Shown: one piece after another, positions 26,123 through 33,869 of the stretch
Position numbering within the stretch: position 1 is the first letter of the stretch
Layout of the letters: each line of letters opens with the position of its first letter
Assembly (NCBI GenBank): GCA_902556905.1
Contig: CACDYK010000001.1
Span: forward strand, 1-64,000
Source of the DNA: an uncultured Pelagibacteraceae bacterium
GTDB lineage: Bacteria; Pseudomonadota; Alphaproteobacteria; Pelagibacterales; Pelagibacteraceae
DNA length: 64,000 nt
Direction of reading: 5' to 3'
Position numbers and translations under genes: made by a program
The notes under the pieces: generated by a model
What the model saw: only the letters and a program-made list of their open reading frames with translations
The model's database searches: none
Told to the model about the DNA's origin: nothing

Positions 26123-27193
26123 TTATTTAGGTATATCTCCTTCAACACCTTTTACATAAGTCATCATTCCTGCAAGCATACCATCATCAGCAGTTTTACC
26201 TGCAGCAACCATTAAATCACCTTTTTGATCATAAATGGGTCCAGTGAAAGCATGAACTTTACCAGATGCTAAATCAGCTTGAAGTTTTTTAACTTTAGCT
26301 TGTAAATCTGAGGGCATTGCAGAGTCTAGATCAGATATAACTACCATACCATCACCAATACCATGCCATGTATCTTTTTGACTCCAAGTACCATTTGCAA
26401 CAGCTTTAACTCTTTCAACATAGTAAGGTCCCCAGTTATTTTCAACTGAAGTTAATACCGCTTTAGGCGCAAATTTATCCATATCACTTGCTTGACCAAA
26501 AGCATATACACCAGCTTTTTCAGCAATTTGAACAATAGCAGTGCTATCAGTATGTTGAGCAATTATGTCAGCACCTTGATCAATTAAAGCTTTAGCTGCT
26601 TCAGATTCTTTACCTGGGTCATACCAAGTAAAAGCCCAAACAATTTTTGTTTTGATATTTGGATTTACTTTTTGAGCCGCTAAAGTAAATGAATTAATTC
26701 CTCTTATTACTTCAGGAATTGGAAAAGATGCAACATAACCAATAACATTAGATTTTGTCATTGTCCCAGCTATAGTTCCTAAGATAGCTCTACCTTCATA
26801 GAATCTAGCAGCGTATGTTGAAACGTTTGGATGTTCTCTTTTATATCCAGTGGCATGTTCAAATTTCACATTAGGAAACTCTTTTGCAACTTTGTTAGTT
26901 GGATTCATATATCCAAAACTAGTTGTAAAAATAACATCATGACCAGAATTAGCCAATTGTCTAAGAACTCTTTCAGCATCAGCACTTTCTGGAACACCTT
27001 CAACGTATGTAGTTTTAAATCCAGCAGCTTCCACAGCTTTTCTCCCTACATCATGCTGATATGTCCATCCGTGGTCACCAGTTGGACCAATATAAACAAA
27101 TGCTGCTTTAACATCTTTTGCAACTGCAGCTACAGTTAATGTAAACAAAAAAACTAGAGAAGATACGAATGAACGAATAAATATTTTATGCAT
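26123..27193 (-). CDS. BMP-family substrate-binding protein of a purine/nucleoside ABC importer
   Basis: Periplasmic binding protein of 356 residues with a Sec signal peptide (about 1-25, cleavage near AVA-KD) and no lipobox. The BMP/PnrA pattern is seen in AAFVYIGPTGDHGWTYQHDVG, FATGFGYMNPT-like (IFTTSFGYMNPTNKVA) and QHTDSTAIVQIAEKAGVYAFGQASDM. Characterised family members bind purine nucleosides or bases. The setting beside purine catabolism supports that, but the ligand is inferred. Codons are visibly richer in GC than in its neighbours, which fits strong expression. It is last in its operon, separated from the permease by 77 bases. Confidence 0.9.
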   Translation of the reverse strand: MHKIFIRSFVSSLVFLFTLTVAAVAKDVKAAFVYIGPTGDHGWTYQHDVGRKAVEAAGFKTTYVEGVPESADAERVLRQLANSGHDVIFTTSFGYMNPTNKVAKEFPNVKFEHATGYKREHPNVSTYAARFYEGRAILGTIAGTMTKSNVIGYVASFPIPEVIRGINSFTLAAQKVNPNIKTKIVWAFTWYDPGKESEAAKALIDQGADIIAQHTDSTAIVQIAEKAGVYAFGQASDMDKFAPKAVLTSVENNWGPYYVERVKAVANGTWSQKDTWHGIGDGMVVISDLDSAMPSDLQAKVKKLQADLASGKVHAFTGPIYDQKGDLMVAAGKTADDGMLAGMMTYVKGVEGDIPK

Positions 27194-27239
27194 AAATTTA
27201 TTTCCCCTGTTTAGTTTTTATATTATGAAGCTTAGATTA

Positions 27240-27261
27240 AATTATTTAAAAAAAAATAATT
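27240..27261 (-). other. All-AT hairpin between permease and BMP genes
   Basis: An 8-base stem (AATTATTT with AAATAATT) and a 6-base loop lie in the 77-base gap after the permease stop. It has no GC pairs, so the fold is weak. It could mark a processing or attenuation point that lets the binding protein be made in excess over the membrane subunits. The evidence is thin. Confidence 0.25.
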
Positions 27262-27270
27262 ATTTTATAA

Positions 27271-28203
27271 TTAATTGTCTTTATAAAATGATTTCCCCAA
27301 TGAACTTGGAGTACTTAACCTAATTTTTCTACTATCACGAGAAATTACAACTAATACTATTATTGTAACGATATAGGGTAGGGCAGTTAAAAATTGTACA
27401 GGCACTCTTACACCCATAGCTTGCATATGAAATTGAATTATTGTTAATCCACCAAAAATCATTGCACCGATTAAAATCTTAATTGGGTTCCATGTAGAAA
27501 ATACTACTAGCGCTAATGCTATCCAGCCTCTTCCACCTGTCATATTTTCAATCCACTGTGGAGTATAGATCATTGACAAATAGGCACCCGCAAGTCCACA
27601 CATTGCTCCTCCGTAAAGTATACAAGAATAACGAACTAATTTAACATTTATACCTTGGTTAGATGCTGATTCAGGAGAATCTCCCACAGCTCTTACTATC
27701 AATCCTATTTTTGTTTTTTTTAAAAAATAATTAGTAAAAAATGGTAAAGCGAAAGCAAAATAAAATACAATTGAGTGTCCAAATAATATTGGGCTTAAAA
27801 AAGGTATAGTGTCTTTTAAACTTTCAAATAAAACTGGAAATTCTTTTCCAGGAATACCCACAAAGTTTTTTCCGATCATTGCAGAAATTCCAATACCAAA
27901 AATAGTAAGCGCTAAGCCAGTTGCCACATGATTTGTGATTAAAGTTTGGGTAAGAAATGCAAAAATAGTAGAAATTAAAACTCCAGCTAACATTGCACCA
28001 ATAACCGCTATAAATAAACTTCCTGTAACTGTCATAAAAGCAAAACCAGATATAGCTCCAATTATCATCATTCCTTCAACACCTAAATTAAGAACTCCCG
28101 ACCTTTCGGTAATGAGCTCACCACAAGATGCTAAAATTAAAGGTACAGCAGAGGCCATGATTGATGTAATTATTAGTCCAATAAAGTGAATATCAATTAT
28201 CAT
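27271..28203 (-). CDS. ABC importer permease (YufQ/NupQ-like)
   Basis: Inner-membrane permease of 310 residues with about eight hydrophobic segments, of the BPD_transp_2 family. The N-terminal region has ASCGELITERSGVLNLGVEGMMIIGA, the signature of BMP-linked nucleoside permeases. A coupling motif is in RAVGDSPESASNQGINV. It overlaps the second permease gene by 4 bases. With that partner it should form the channel fed by the BMP protein. The family transports nucleosides in Gram-positive bacteria; the substrate here is inferred from the surrounding purine genes. Confidence 0.9.
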   Translation of the reverse strand: MIIDIHFIGLIITSIMASAVPLILASCGELITERSGVLNLGVEGMMIIGAISGFAFMTVTGSLFIAVIGAMLAGVLISTIFAFLTQTLITNHVATGLALTIFGIGISAMIGKNFVGIPGKEFPVLFESLKDTIPFLSPILFGHSIVFYFAFALPFFTNYFLKKTKIGLIVRAVGDSPESASNQGINVKLVRYSCILYGGAMCGLAGAYLSMIYTPQWIENMTGGRGWIALALVVFSTWNPIKILIGAMIFGGLTIIQFHMQAMGVRVPVQFLTALPYIVTIIVLVVISRDSRKIRLSTPSSLGKSFYKDN

Positions 28204-29264
28204 TTTTTTAAACCTGTGAATTTAATTTTAAAAAAAAGTAAATAATCTGAAGCTAGAAGAAAAAATAAAATCATTCCCTGAAAAACTTGGCCTGTGTATT
28301 TTGGAATTTGCATAAATATTTGAGCTGTTTCTGCACCTAAATAAGTAATTGCCACAATTAGTGATGCAAAAATTATTCCAATAGGATGTAAGCGTCCTAA
28401 AAATGCAACTATTATTGCAGTAAAACCATAATCTGGAGAAACTTCTCTATGAAGCTGTCCAATAGGCCCTGTTATTTCTCCCACTCCAGCAAGGCCTGCA
28501 CAAGCTCCACTTATTAAAAAAACAAGGATAATCATTTTTTTACCTTTGTAACCAGCGTATTTTGCTGTCTTTAAACTAAATCCAGAAACCTTCATTTGAA
28601 AGCCTAAGTACGTCTTATAAAAAATAAACCAACTTGCAACAACTGCAGCTAAAGCTAAAAAAATACCTGCATGAATTCTTAATCCTTCGAATAATATAGG
28701 AAGTCTTGCAGAGTCACTAAATTGTCTAGTTTCTGGAAAATTAAATCCTTCAGGATTACTCCAAGGCCCAACTACAAGATAATCTAAAATTAATTTTGAA
28801 ACATATACTAACATAAGACTAACTAATATTTCGTTGGTATTGAAATAAGTTTTCAAGATTGCAGGTATCGATGCATAGAGCATACCACCGATTGCACCAG
28901 CTAAAATAACTATTGGAAGAATGTAAAACCCTTCTTGTTCATAAAATATTAATGCAACTCCCCCTGAAACTATGGCTCCGAAAGTTAATTGACCTTCAGC
29001 TCCAATATTCCAATTATTACTTTTAAAACAAAAAGATAAACCAATTGCAATTAAACAAAGTGGAGTGGCTTTTAAGAGCAATTCACTAAACCCATACATA
29101 TCTGCAATCGGAACTATGAAAAAAAATTTAAGTGCCTCAAAAGGTTTAAAACCTATTATATAAAAAATTAGTCCTCCTGCTACCAATGTTAGAAAAATTG
29201 CTAGAATTGGCGTAAGAAAAAAAATAGCTCTTGAAGGCTGGTCTCTTTTTACAATTTTTATCAA
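28200..29264 (-). CDS. ABC importer permease (YufP/NupP-like)
   Basis: Second membrane subunit, 354 residues. A first hydrophobic segment lies near 15-35, then KATPLCLIAIGLSFCFKSNNWNIGAEGQLTFGAI, the matching signature of this permease type. SGFSLKTAKYAGYKGKKMI carries the EAA-like loop that contacts the ATPase. It overlaps the ATPase gene and the other permease gene by 4 bases each, so the three are translated in series. The two permeases are distinct rather than duplicated copies, as is normal for this family. Confidence 0.9.
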   Translation of the reverse strand: MIKIVKRDQPSRAIFFLTPILAIFLTLVAGGLIFYIIGFKPFEALKFFFIVPIADMYGFSELLLKATPLCLIAIGLSFCFKSNNWNIGAEGQLTFGAIVSGGVALIFYEQEGFYILPIVILAGAIGGMLYASIPAILKTYFNTNEILVSLMLVYVSKLILDYLVVGPWSNPEGFNFPETRQFSDSARLPILFEGLRIHAGIFLALAAVVASWFIFYKTYLGFQMKVSGFSLKTAKYAGYKGKKMIILVFLISGACAGLAGVGEITGPIGQLHREVSPDYGFTAIIVAFLGRLHPIGIIFASLIVAITYLGAETAQIFMQIPKYTGQVFQGMILFFLLASDYLLFFKIKFTGLKK

Positions 29265-30751
29265 TTTCCTCCTCCCATTAGTATCCCAAGTTTCTCAGAG
29301 GTAACCTCATCAGCGTTCATAATATTTGATAATTTCCCTTTATGAATTACTGAAATTTTATCACTTAATTTTAACAACTCATCAGTATCTGTAGATATTA
29401 ATATGATTGATTTATTTTGTTCATTGATTTTAATCAATGTTTCATGGATATAATTTATTGCTCCTACATCTAGTCCCCAAGTTGGATTAAAACAAATTAA
29501 TAAATCTGGAGCGGTGATTAATTCTCTTCCTATAATTAATTTCTGTAGATTACCTCCGGATAAAAATTGACTTTTTAACTCTATGTTATCCGTATTAACA
29601 TTAAAGTCTGATATTATTTTTTTTGAATGTTCTTTAATTTTATTTTCATTTATTAATCCATTATTAAAAAAATTTGATGATTTAAAATTATTTAGAGCTA
29701 CATTTTCAAAAATTGCCATTTGTGGAATAGCAGCTTGTTCAAGCCTATCCTCTGGAGAAAAGGCCATCAAATATTCTCTTCTCTCTTGGGGATTTAAGTC
29801 TCCAATATAATTTTTATTATATTCTATAGAATTCTTGTCCGATAAAATTTCACCGCTTAATACTTGAAATAATTCACTTTGACCGTTTCCAGATATACCG
29901 GCAATTCCCAAGCACTCACCTCGATTAACAGAAAAATTGATGTTATTTAAATTAGTTTCAAAAGGATCTTCGCTTATAAAATTAAGATTTGTAATATTTA
30001 TTAATTGATCTGATGATGTTTTTGCTTTTCTTTTCTTTATTGTTTTTAAGTTCTGACCCACCATTTTGTTAGCAAGTGACTCTATATTTTCATTCTTGAT
30101 TTGGCTTACAGAAACTAACTTTCCTCTTCTCATTACAGCAACTTCATCGCAAAGCTGCATAACTTCCTTTAGTTTATGAGTAATATAAATAATCAAAATT
30201 CCTTCTTCTGAAAATTTTTTCAAAGATAAGAATAATTCACTTGTTTCTTGCTCTGTTAATACGGATGTTGGCTCATCCATAATTAAAACTTTTGGATTTC
30301 TTATTAGGCATCTTATTATTTCTACTTTCTGTTTTTGACCTGCTGACAGATTTAAAACAGGAATGTCAAGATCAATTGAAAAATTGTATTTTTTCATAAT
30401 CGAATCAATTTTTTCTCTTAAACTTTTTCTTTGTTCATCTGAGTCTATAATTAAGTTTTCAAATACAGACAAAGTTTCGAAAAGGTTAAAATGCTGGAAT
30501 ACCATTCCAATATCATTTTTTTTTGCATCTAATGGTGAATTAAGCTTTAGATTATTTTCATTTAAATAAATTTTACCTTCATCAGGAATGATGACACCCG
30601 ATAGAATTTTAACTAGTGTAGATTTTCCAGCACCATTTTCTCCAAGAAGAGCATAAATTTTACCACTATTAAACTCGAGTGAAACATTGTCGTTTGCAAC
30701 ACACCCAGGATATATTTTAGTTACATTTGAAATTTTAAGATTTGTATTCAT
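29261..30751 (-). CDS. ABC importer ATPase with two nucleotide-binding domains
   Basis: The 496 residues hold two fused ABC domains. The first has Walker A GENGAGKST (about 36-44), signature LSAGQKQKVEI and Walker B VLIMDEPTSVL. The second has the degenerate P-loop GISGNGQSELF normal in this family, signature LSGGNLQKLIIGREL and a Walker B-like LLICFNPTWGLD, with the catalytic glutamate replaced (NPTWG). One domain is thus likely to hydrolyse ATP and the other mainly binds, as in RbsA/YufO-type ATPases. It lies 3 bases after the deaminase stop. Confidence 0.93.
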   Translation of the reverse strand: MNTNLKISNVTKIYPGCVANDNVSLEFNSGKIYALLGENGAGKSTLVKILSGVIIPDEGKIYLNENNLKLNSPLDAKKNDIGMVFQHFNLFETLSVFENLIIDSDEQRKSLREKIDSIMKKYNFSIDLDIPVLNLSAGQKQKVEIIRCLIRNPKVLIMDEPTSVLTEQETSELFLSLKKFSEEGILIIYITHKLKEVMQLCDEVAVMRRGKLVSVSQIKNENIESLANKMVGQNLKTIKKRKAKTSSDQLINITNLNFISEDPFETNLNNINFSVNRGECLGIAGISGNGQSELFQVLSGEILSDKNSIEYNKNYIGDLNPQERREYLMAFSPEDRLEQAAIPQMAIFENVALNNFKSSNFFNNGLINENKIKEHSKKIISDFNVNTDNIELKSQFLSGGNLQKLIIGRELITAPDLLICFNPTWGLDVGAINYIHETLIKINEQNKSIILISTDTDELLKLSDKISVIHKGKLSNIMNADEVTSEKLGILMGGGN

Positions 30752-30754
30752 TAA

Positions 30755-31345
30755 TTAATTTAATGGTATAGAGTTCCCATTTTTATTTTCCTGGTATTGA
30801 TTTGATAAAGTTTGATATTTTTTTTTAATTTCAACTAATTTATTTAAAATCTTTTCTTTTTTAGAAGGGTGTAAATTTTCAATAAGTAAATTTATATTTT
30901 GACTTTTCCAGTAGGAATTTTCTTTATTATATTCTCCATCATTAATTTTAAATACTTCTTTGAGTATATTTAAATCATGTGGAATATTAAATTCATCATT
31001 TGTGGCACTGTAAGGAAAAAGAAAATAAAAATTATCAAACCCAGAGAAAGTTATAGCACTCAAACACATGCTGCAGGGCTCATGTGAACTTAAGAATATG
31101 CAGTCTTTTTCATTTGGTCTTGTATTTGCTTCTAATTCATAAAATTTTTTAAGAGTGTGCATTTCTCCATGCCACAATGGGTTTTCTATTTCATTGTTTG
31201 TTTCTGCAACTACAAGCGATAAATCATCTTTTTTAATTATTGCTGCCCCAAATATTTTACTACCTTTGGCCACACCTTGTTCAGTTAAGGGTAAAACTTC
31301 TTTTAAAAATATATTTAGTATTTTTTCCAGGGTTTTTTCATTCAT
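30755..31345 (-). CDS. CDA-fold zinc deaminase of unknown substrate
   Basis: The 196 residues have the zinc site H59-G-E61 and C91-S-M-C94 of the cytidine/guanine deaminase fold. After the zinc region the sequence departs from GuaD and TadA, and about 70 extra C-terminal residues are rich in Lys, Asn and Glu. It is the first gene of the BMP importer operon (3 bases before the ATPase gene), so it may act on the imported compound, for example a nucleoside or amino-purine. It is clearly different from the guanine deaminase at 24151-24621. The substrate is not known. Confidence 0.82.
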   Translation of the reverse strand: MNEKTLEKILNIFLKEVLPLTEQGVAKGSKIFGAAIIKKDDLSLVVAETNNEIENPLWHGEMHTLKKFYELEANTRPNEKDCIFLSSHEPCSMCLSAITFSGFDNFYFLFPYSATNDEFNIPHDLNILKEVFKINDGEYNKENSYWKSQNINLLIENLHPSKKEKILNKLVEIKKKYQTLSNQYQENKNGNSIPLN

Positions 31346-31471
31346 ATGCTTGAACCATCAAATAAAGAACACAATTGTTACTATAATTAAACTTAAAAGT
31401 AATAATAAATAAATTATTTATACAACTTAAAAGTTAATAATTTATGAAACAAAAAATGTTAATTTGAACTT

Positions 31472-31777
31472 ATGTCAAAATTAAAATCAGTAATAAGTCT
31501 TGTAATTATATTAATTTTTTTTTCAGGGTGCCAAACTGTTAAAGATAAAACAGATGCTATTATTGAAAAAGAAAATGAAAAATTAAGTAAATACATCAGT
31601 AAACCTGCAAGTGTTTTGCAGATGGATTTGGGAAAACCTGACGAAGATTTCAAAAATGCAAAGGGTAATTTTGAGTTTATTTATAATACTAAAAAATATG
31701 GAATTCTTTGCGAGAGAAGATTTGAAATTAATTCTGAAAATATCGTAATTGGATTTGTATCTAACGGTTGTTTTTAA
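31472..31777 (+). CDS. Small lipoprotein, possibly BamE/SmpA-like fold
   Basis: The 101 residues begin with a signal ending in a lipobox (IFFSGC), giving a lipidated cysteine near residue 20. The mature part has VLQMDLGKPDEDF, GNFEFIYNT and CERRFEINSENIVIGFVSNGC. This 'LGKP.....YxYxxx..C...F.I....V....GC' pattern recalls the small BamE/SmpA-like lipoproteins. Two cysteines in the C-terminal third could form a disulfide. It lies between the deaminase (divergent) and the NCS2 permease, with no visible link to purines. The function is not established. Confidence 0.65.
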   Translation: MSKLKSVISLVIILIFFSGCQTVKDKTDAIIEKENEKLSKYISKPASVLQMDLGKPDEDFKNAKGNFEFIYNTKKYGILCERRFEINSENIVIGFVSNGCF

Positions 31778-31913
31778 AACCCAATTATAGCGATAATAGT
31801 AAATAAATTTTTCTTTCACAAGTTGAATTCAATCTGCTCATAATAGGTTTTTTTTATTATCTAAAATATTAGAAATTTTAAACTCAATAGTTTTTTTATA
31901 CTAATTCATAATC

Positions 31914-31930
31914 AATAATGTAACGTTATT
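31914..31930. promoter_or_regulatory. Imperfect palindrome upstream of the NCS2 permease
   Basis: Two 8-base arms (AATAATGT and ACGTTATT, one mismatch) are separated by a single base, 10 bases upstream of the Shine-Dalgarno sequence. The size and symmetry fit an operator for a dimeric regulator. The same sequence was not seen in the other short promoter gaps of the purine island. The 174-base leader (31778-31951) shows no purine riboswitch core. Confidence 0.35.
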
Positions 31931-31951
31931 GTAAGTAATTAAGGAGGGATA

Positions 31952-33274
31952 ATGGCTTTAAGAAAAAAACAAATGGGCTCTACAAACAGTCCAGACAAAA
32001 AACTTCCATTAAATAAATCCATACCTTTAGGAATTCAGCACGTGCTAGCAATGTTTGCTGGCAATATAACTGTTCCTATTATTGTGGCTGGGGTTTTTGG
32101 TCAAACGCCTGAAGAAAAAATATTTTTGATTCAAATGGCTTTGTTTGTAGCGGGAGTAGCAACAATTATTCAAACAGTAGGATATAAAGATATAGGTGCA
32201 AGACTACCAATAATTCAAGGTACAAGTTTTGCATTTATACCAATCATGTTACCATTTAAAGCTGCAGGTTTAGGCGCAGTATTTACGGCAGCATTTATTG
32301 GGGGAATTTTCCAAATTTTTATTGGGAAAATTTTAAAACCTATAAGGCATCTTTTTCCACCATTAGTCACAGGAATAGTCGTGTTAATGATAGGATTTAG
32401 TCTACTTAAAGTTGGGTTCATGTATGCTGGCGGAGGTGGATGGTTAATGAACAACAAACCTGAAATTTTTGCAAATTCAAATCACTTAACTGTTGCTTTT
32501 ACTGTTTTTATAGTCGCTATTGGTTTTAATATTAAAGGTAAAGGGATGGCTTCTTCAGCTTCAATTTTAATTGGAATAGTAGCTGGGTTTATAGTTGCTA
32601 TGGCTCTAGGAATGGTTAACTATGGCAAAATTGAATCTGCATCATGGTTTGCACTCCCAATGCCTCTTCAATATGGAATTGATTTTGTTCCAGGCGCAAT
32701 AATTCTAATGTTGTTTATGTCAATTGTTACAACAATTGAGACCATAGGAGACATAAGTGCTACAACAATGGGTGGTGCTAAACGAGAAGCAACTGACAAG
32801 GAATTATCAGGTGGAATAATGGGGGATGGAGTTGGAACAGCATTTGGTGCATTATTTAATGCAATGCCAAATACATCTTATTCTCAAAATGCTGGACTAG
32901 TCGCATTTACAGGAGTGATAAGTAGAAATGTTGGAACTATTGCTGGAATAATTTTAGTATTAATGGGATTATTTCCAAAATTAGGTGGAATAATTGCAGC
33001 AATGCCAGAGTCTGTAATTGGCGGAGCAGCGATCATTATGTTTGGAATGATAGCGGCCGCTGGGATTAAATTGATTTCAAAAGCAGAAATGGATCAAAGA
33101 AATTTATTAATCTTAGCTCTTTCTTTATCTTTTGGTATTGGAATGTCATTATTACCAGACTTTGTAAAAAATATCCCAGATTTTGGAATAAGCTTAAAAT
33201 TACTTTTGACTACTGGACTTATACCTGCTGGATTATTAGCATTTGTTCTAAATGCTGTAATGGCAAAAAAATAA
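31952..33274 (+). CDS. NCS2-family purine/uracil permease
   Basis: Inner-membrane symporter of 440 residues with about 12-14 hydrophobic segments. It carries the NCS2 signature QNAGLVAFTGVISRNVG (about 311-327) and the substrate-site helix region with TIETIGDIS. The family takes up xanthine, urate or uracil with protons or sodium; being next to XDH genes favours a purine. A full Shine-Dalgarno AAGGAGG (31941-31947) sits 4 bases before the ATG, unusually strong for this sequence. It closes the purine island on the right side. Uracil cannot be excluded as substrate. Confidence 0.9.
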   Translation: MALRKKQMGSTNSPDKKLPLNKSIPLGIQHVLAMFAGNITVPIIVAGVFGQTPEEKIFLIQMALFVAGVATIIQTVGYKDIGARLPIIQGTSFAFIPIMLPFKAAGLGAVFTAAFIGGIFQIFIGKILKPIRHLFPPLVTGIVVLMIGFSLLKVGFMYAGGGGWLMNNKPEIFANSNHLTVAFTVFIVAIGFNIKGKGMASSASILIGIVAGFIVAMALGMVNYGKIESASWFALPMPLQYGIDFVPGAIILMLFMSIVTTIETIGDISATTMGGAKREATDKELSGGIMGDGVGTAFGALFNAMPNTSYSQNAGLVAFTGVISRNVGTIAGIILVLMGLFPKLGGIIAAMPESVIGGAAIIMFGMIAAAGIKLISKAEMDQRNLLILALSLSFGIGMSLLPDFVKNIPDFGISLKLLLTTGLIPAGLLAFVLNAVMAKK

Positions 33275-33285
33275 TTAATACTTAA

Positions 33286-33309
33286 CTTGTGGGGAGAAAT
33301 CCCCACAAG
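33286..33309. terminator. GC-rich hairpin between convergent genes
   Basis: A perfect 10-base stem (CTTGTGGGGA with TCCCCACAAG) closes on a GAAA tetraloop. It lies between the NCS2 permease stop and the hsp20 stop, where a bidirectional terminator is expected. Neither side has a T-run, so it may act as a 3' end stabiliser or a weak terminator instead. Confidence 0.6.
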
Positions 33310-33320
33310 CAAGGTAAAAC

Positions 33321-33767
33321 TTATTTAATTTCAATAAGCTTTTTCTTTTTATGCTCAGGAATTATTCGCTCACAAGATATTGTTAAAAGACCGTCTTTAA
33401 GTTGAGCAGTGCTAACTTTTACATCATCTGCAATTGTAAATGATCTTGCAAATTGTCTTTGTGAGATACCTTTATGAATAATTTCTCCATCAACATTATT
33501 TTCTTCTGATTTGTTAACTGGTTTAGTTCTTACAGTTAATAAATTATCTTCAAACTCTACCTCAACATCATTTTTGTTAAAACCAGCTAACGCTACTTCA
33601 ATAGCATAGTTATCCTTTCCAGTTTTTCTGATATTGTATGGAGGATAATTTGATTGCATAGTCAAATTTCCATTACCAAGCATATTTTCAAATTGATCGA
33701 ACATATCATCGAAACCAATTGAAAAGGGTCTTAGTGAGTTAAAGATAGATAGATCCTTACTTGTCAT
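33321..33767 (-). CDS. Small heat shock protein (Hsp20/alpha-crystallin)
   Basis: ATP-independent chaperone of 148 residues, of the IbpA type. The N-terminal region has LRPFSIGFDDMFDQFENML. The alpha-crystallin domain runs from about 35 to 130 with IEVALAGFNKNDVEVEFEDNLL and the final DGLLTISCERIIPE. A C-terminal IxI-like tail (KKKLIEIK) is present. The leader carries a heat-shock-type promoter and an RNA-thermometer-like fold, so both transcription and translation should respond to heat. It should hold unfolded proteins for refolding by DnaK and ClpB. Confidence 0.94.
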   Translation of the reverse strand: MTSKDLSIFNSLRPFSIGFDDMFDQFENMLGNGNLTMQSNYPPYNIRKTGKDNYAIEVALAGFNKNDVEVEFEDNLLTVRTKPVNKSEENNVDGEIIHKGISQRQFARSFTIADDVKVSTAQLKDGLLTISCERIIPEHKKKKLIEIK

Positions 33768-33773
33768 AATATT

Positions 33774-33823
33774 CTCCTTTTGTTAAGCAAGTTTATTAAT
33801 GTGAGCCCCATTAGGCGACTTAC
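33774..33823 (-). promoter_or_regulatory. ROSE-like RNA thermometer in the hsp20 leader
   Basis: The 5' leader folds into two hairpins when read on the minus strand. Hairpin I (33823-33801) pairs about nine positions, with one mismatch and one bulge, around a UAAU loop. Hairpin II (33791-33774) pairs CUUGCUU with the Shine-Dalgarno AAGGAG across a 5-base loop, leaving the G of UUGCU unpaired. A UYGCU element with that G opposite the Shine-Dalgarno is the mark of ROSE elements, common before alphaproteobacterial small heat shock genes. Folding was done by hand. Confidence 0.7.
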
Positions 33824-33831
33824 AAAAATTC

Positions 33832-33859
33832 ATATAATAATTAATTATAAATATTCAAG
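33832..33859 (-). promoter_or_regulatory. Heat-shock (RpoH-type) promoter of hsp20
   Basis: Read on the minus strand, CTTGAA (33859-33854) is followed after 16 bases by TTATAT (33837-33832), close to the alphaproteobacterial RpoH pattern. The same arrangement occurs before groES. Transcription would begin around 33825, just ahead of the thermometer hairpins. Confidence 0.65.
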
Positions 33860-33869
33860 ATCTAGAGGT

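Noticed and set aside
31778-31951. Possible purine riboswitch in the NCS2 permease leader
   Set aside because: The conserved core of the purine riboswitch and the pairing kissing loops could not be found by eye; only the short palindrome stands out. A covariance-model scan would settle it.
15430-33274. Purine island as a recently acquired mobile element
   Set aside because: No integrase, tRNA gene, direct repeats or IS at the edges, and base composition equals that of the flanks.
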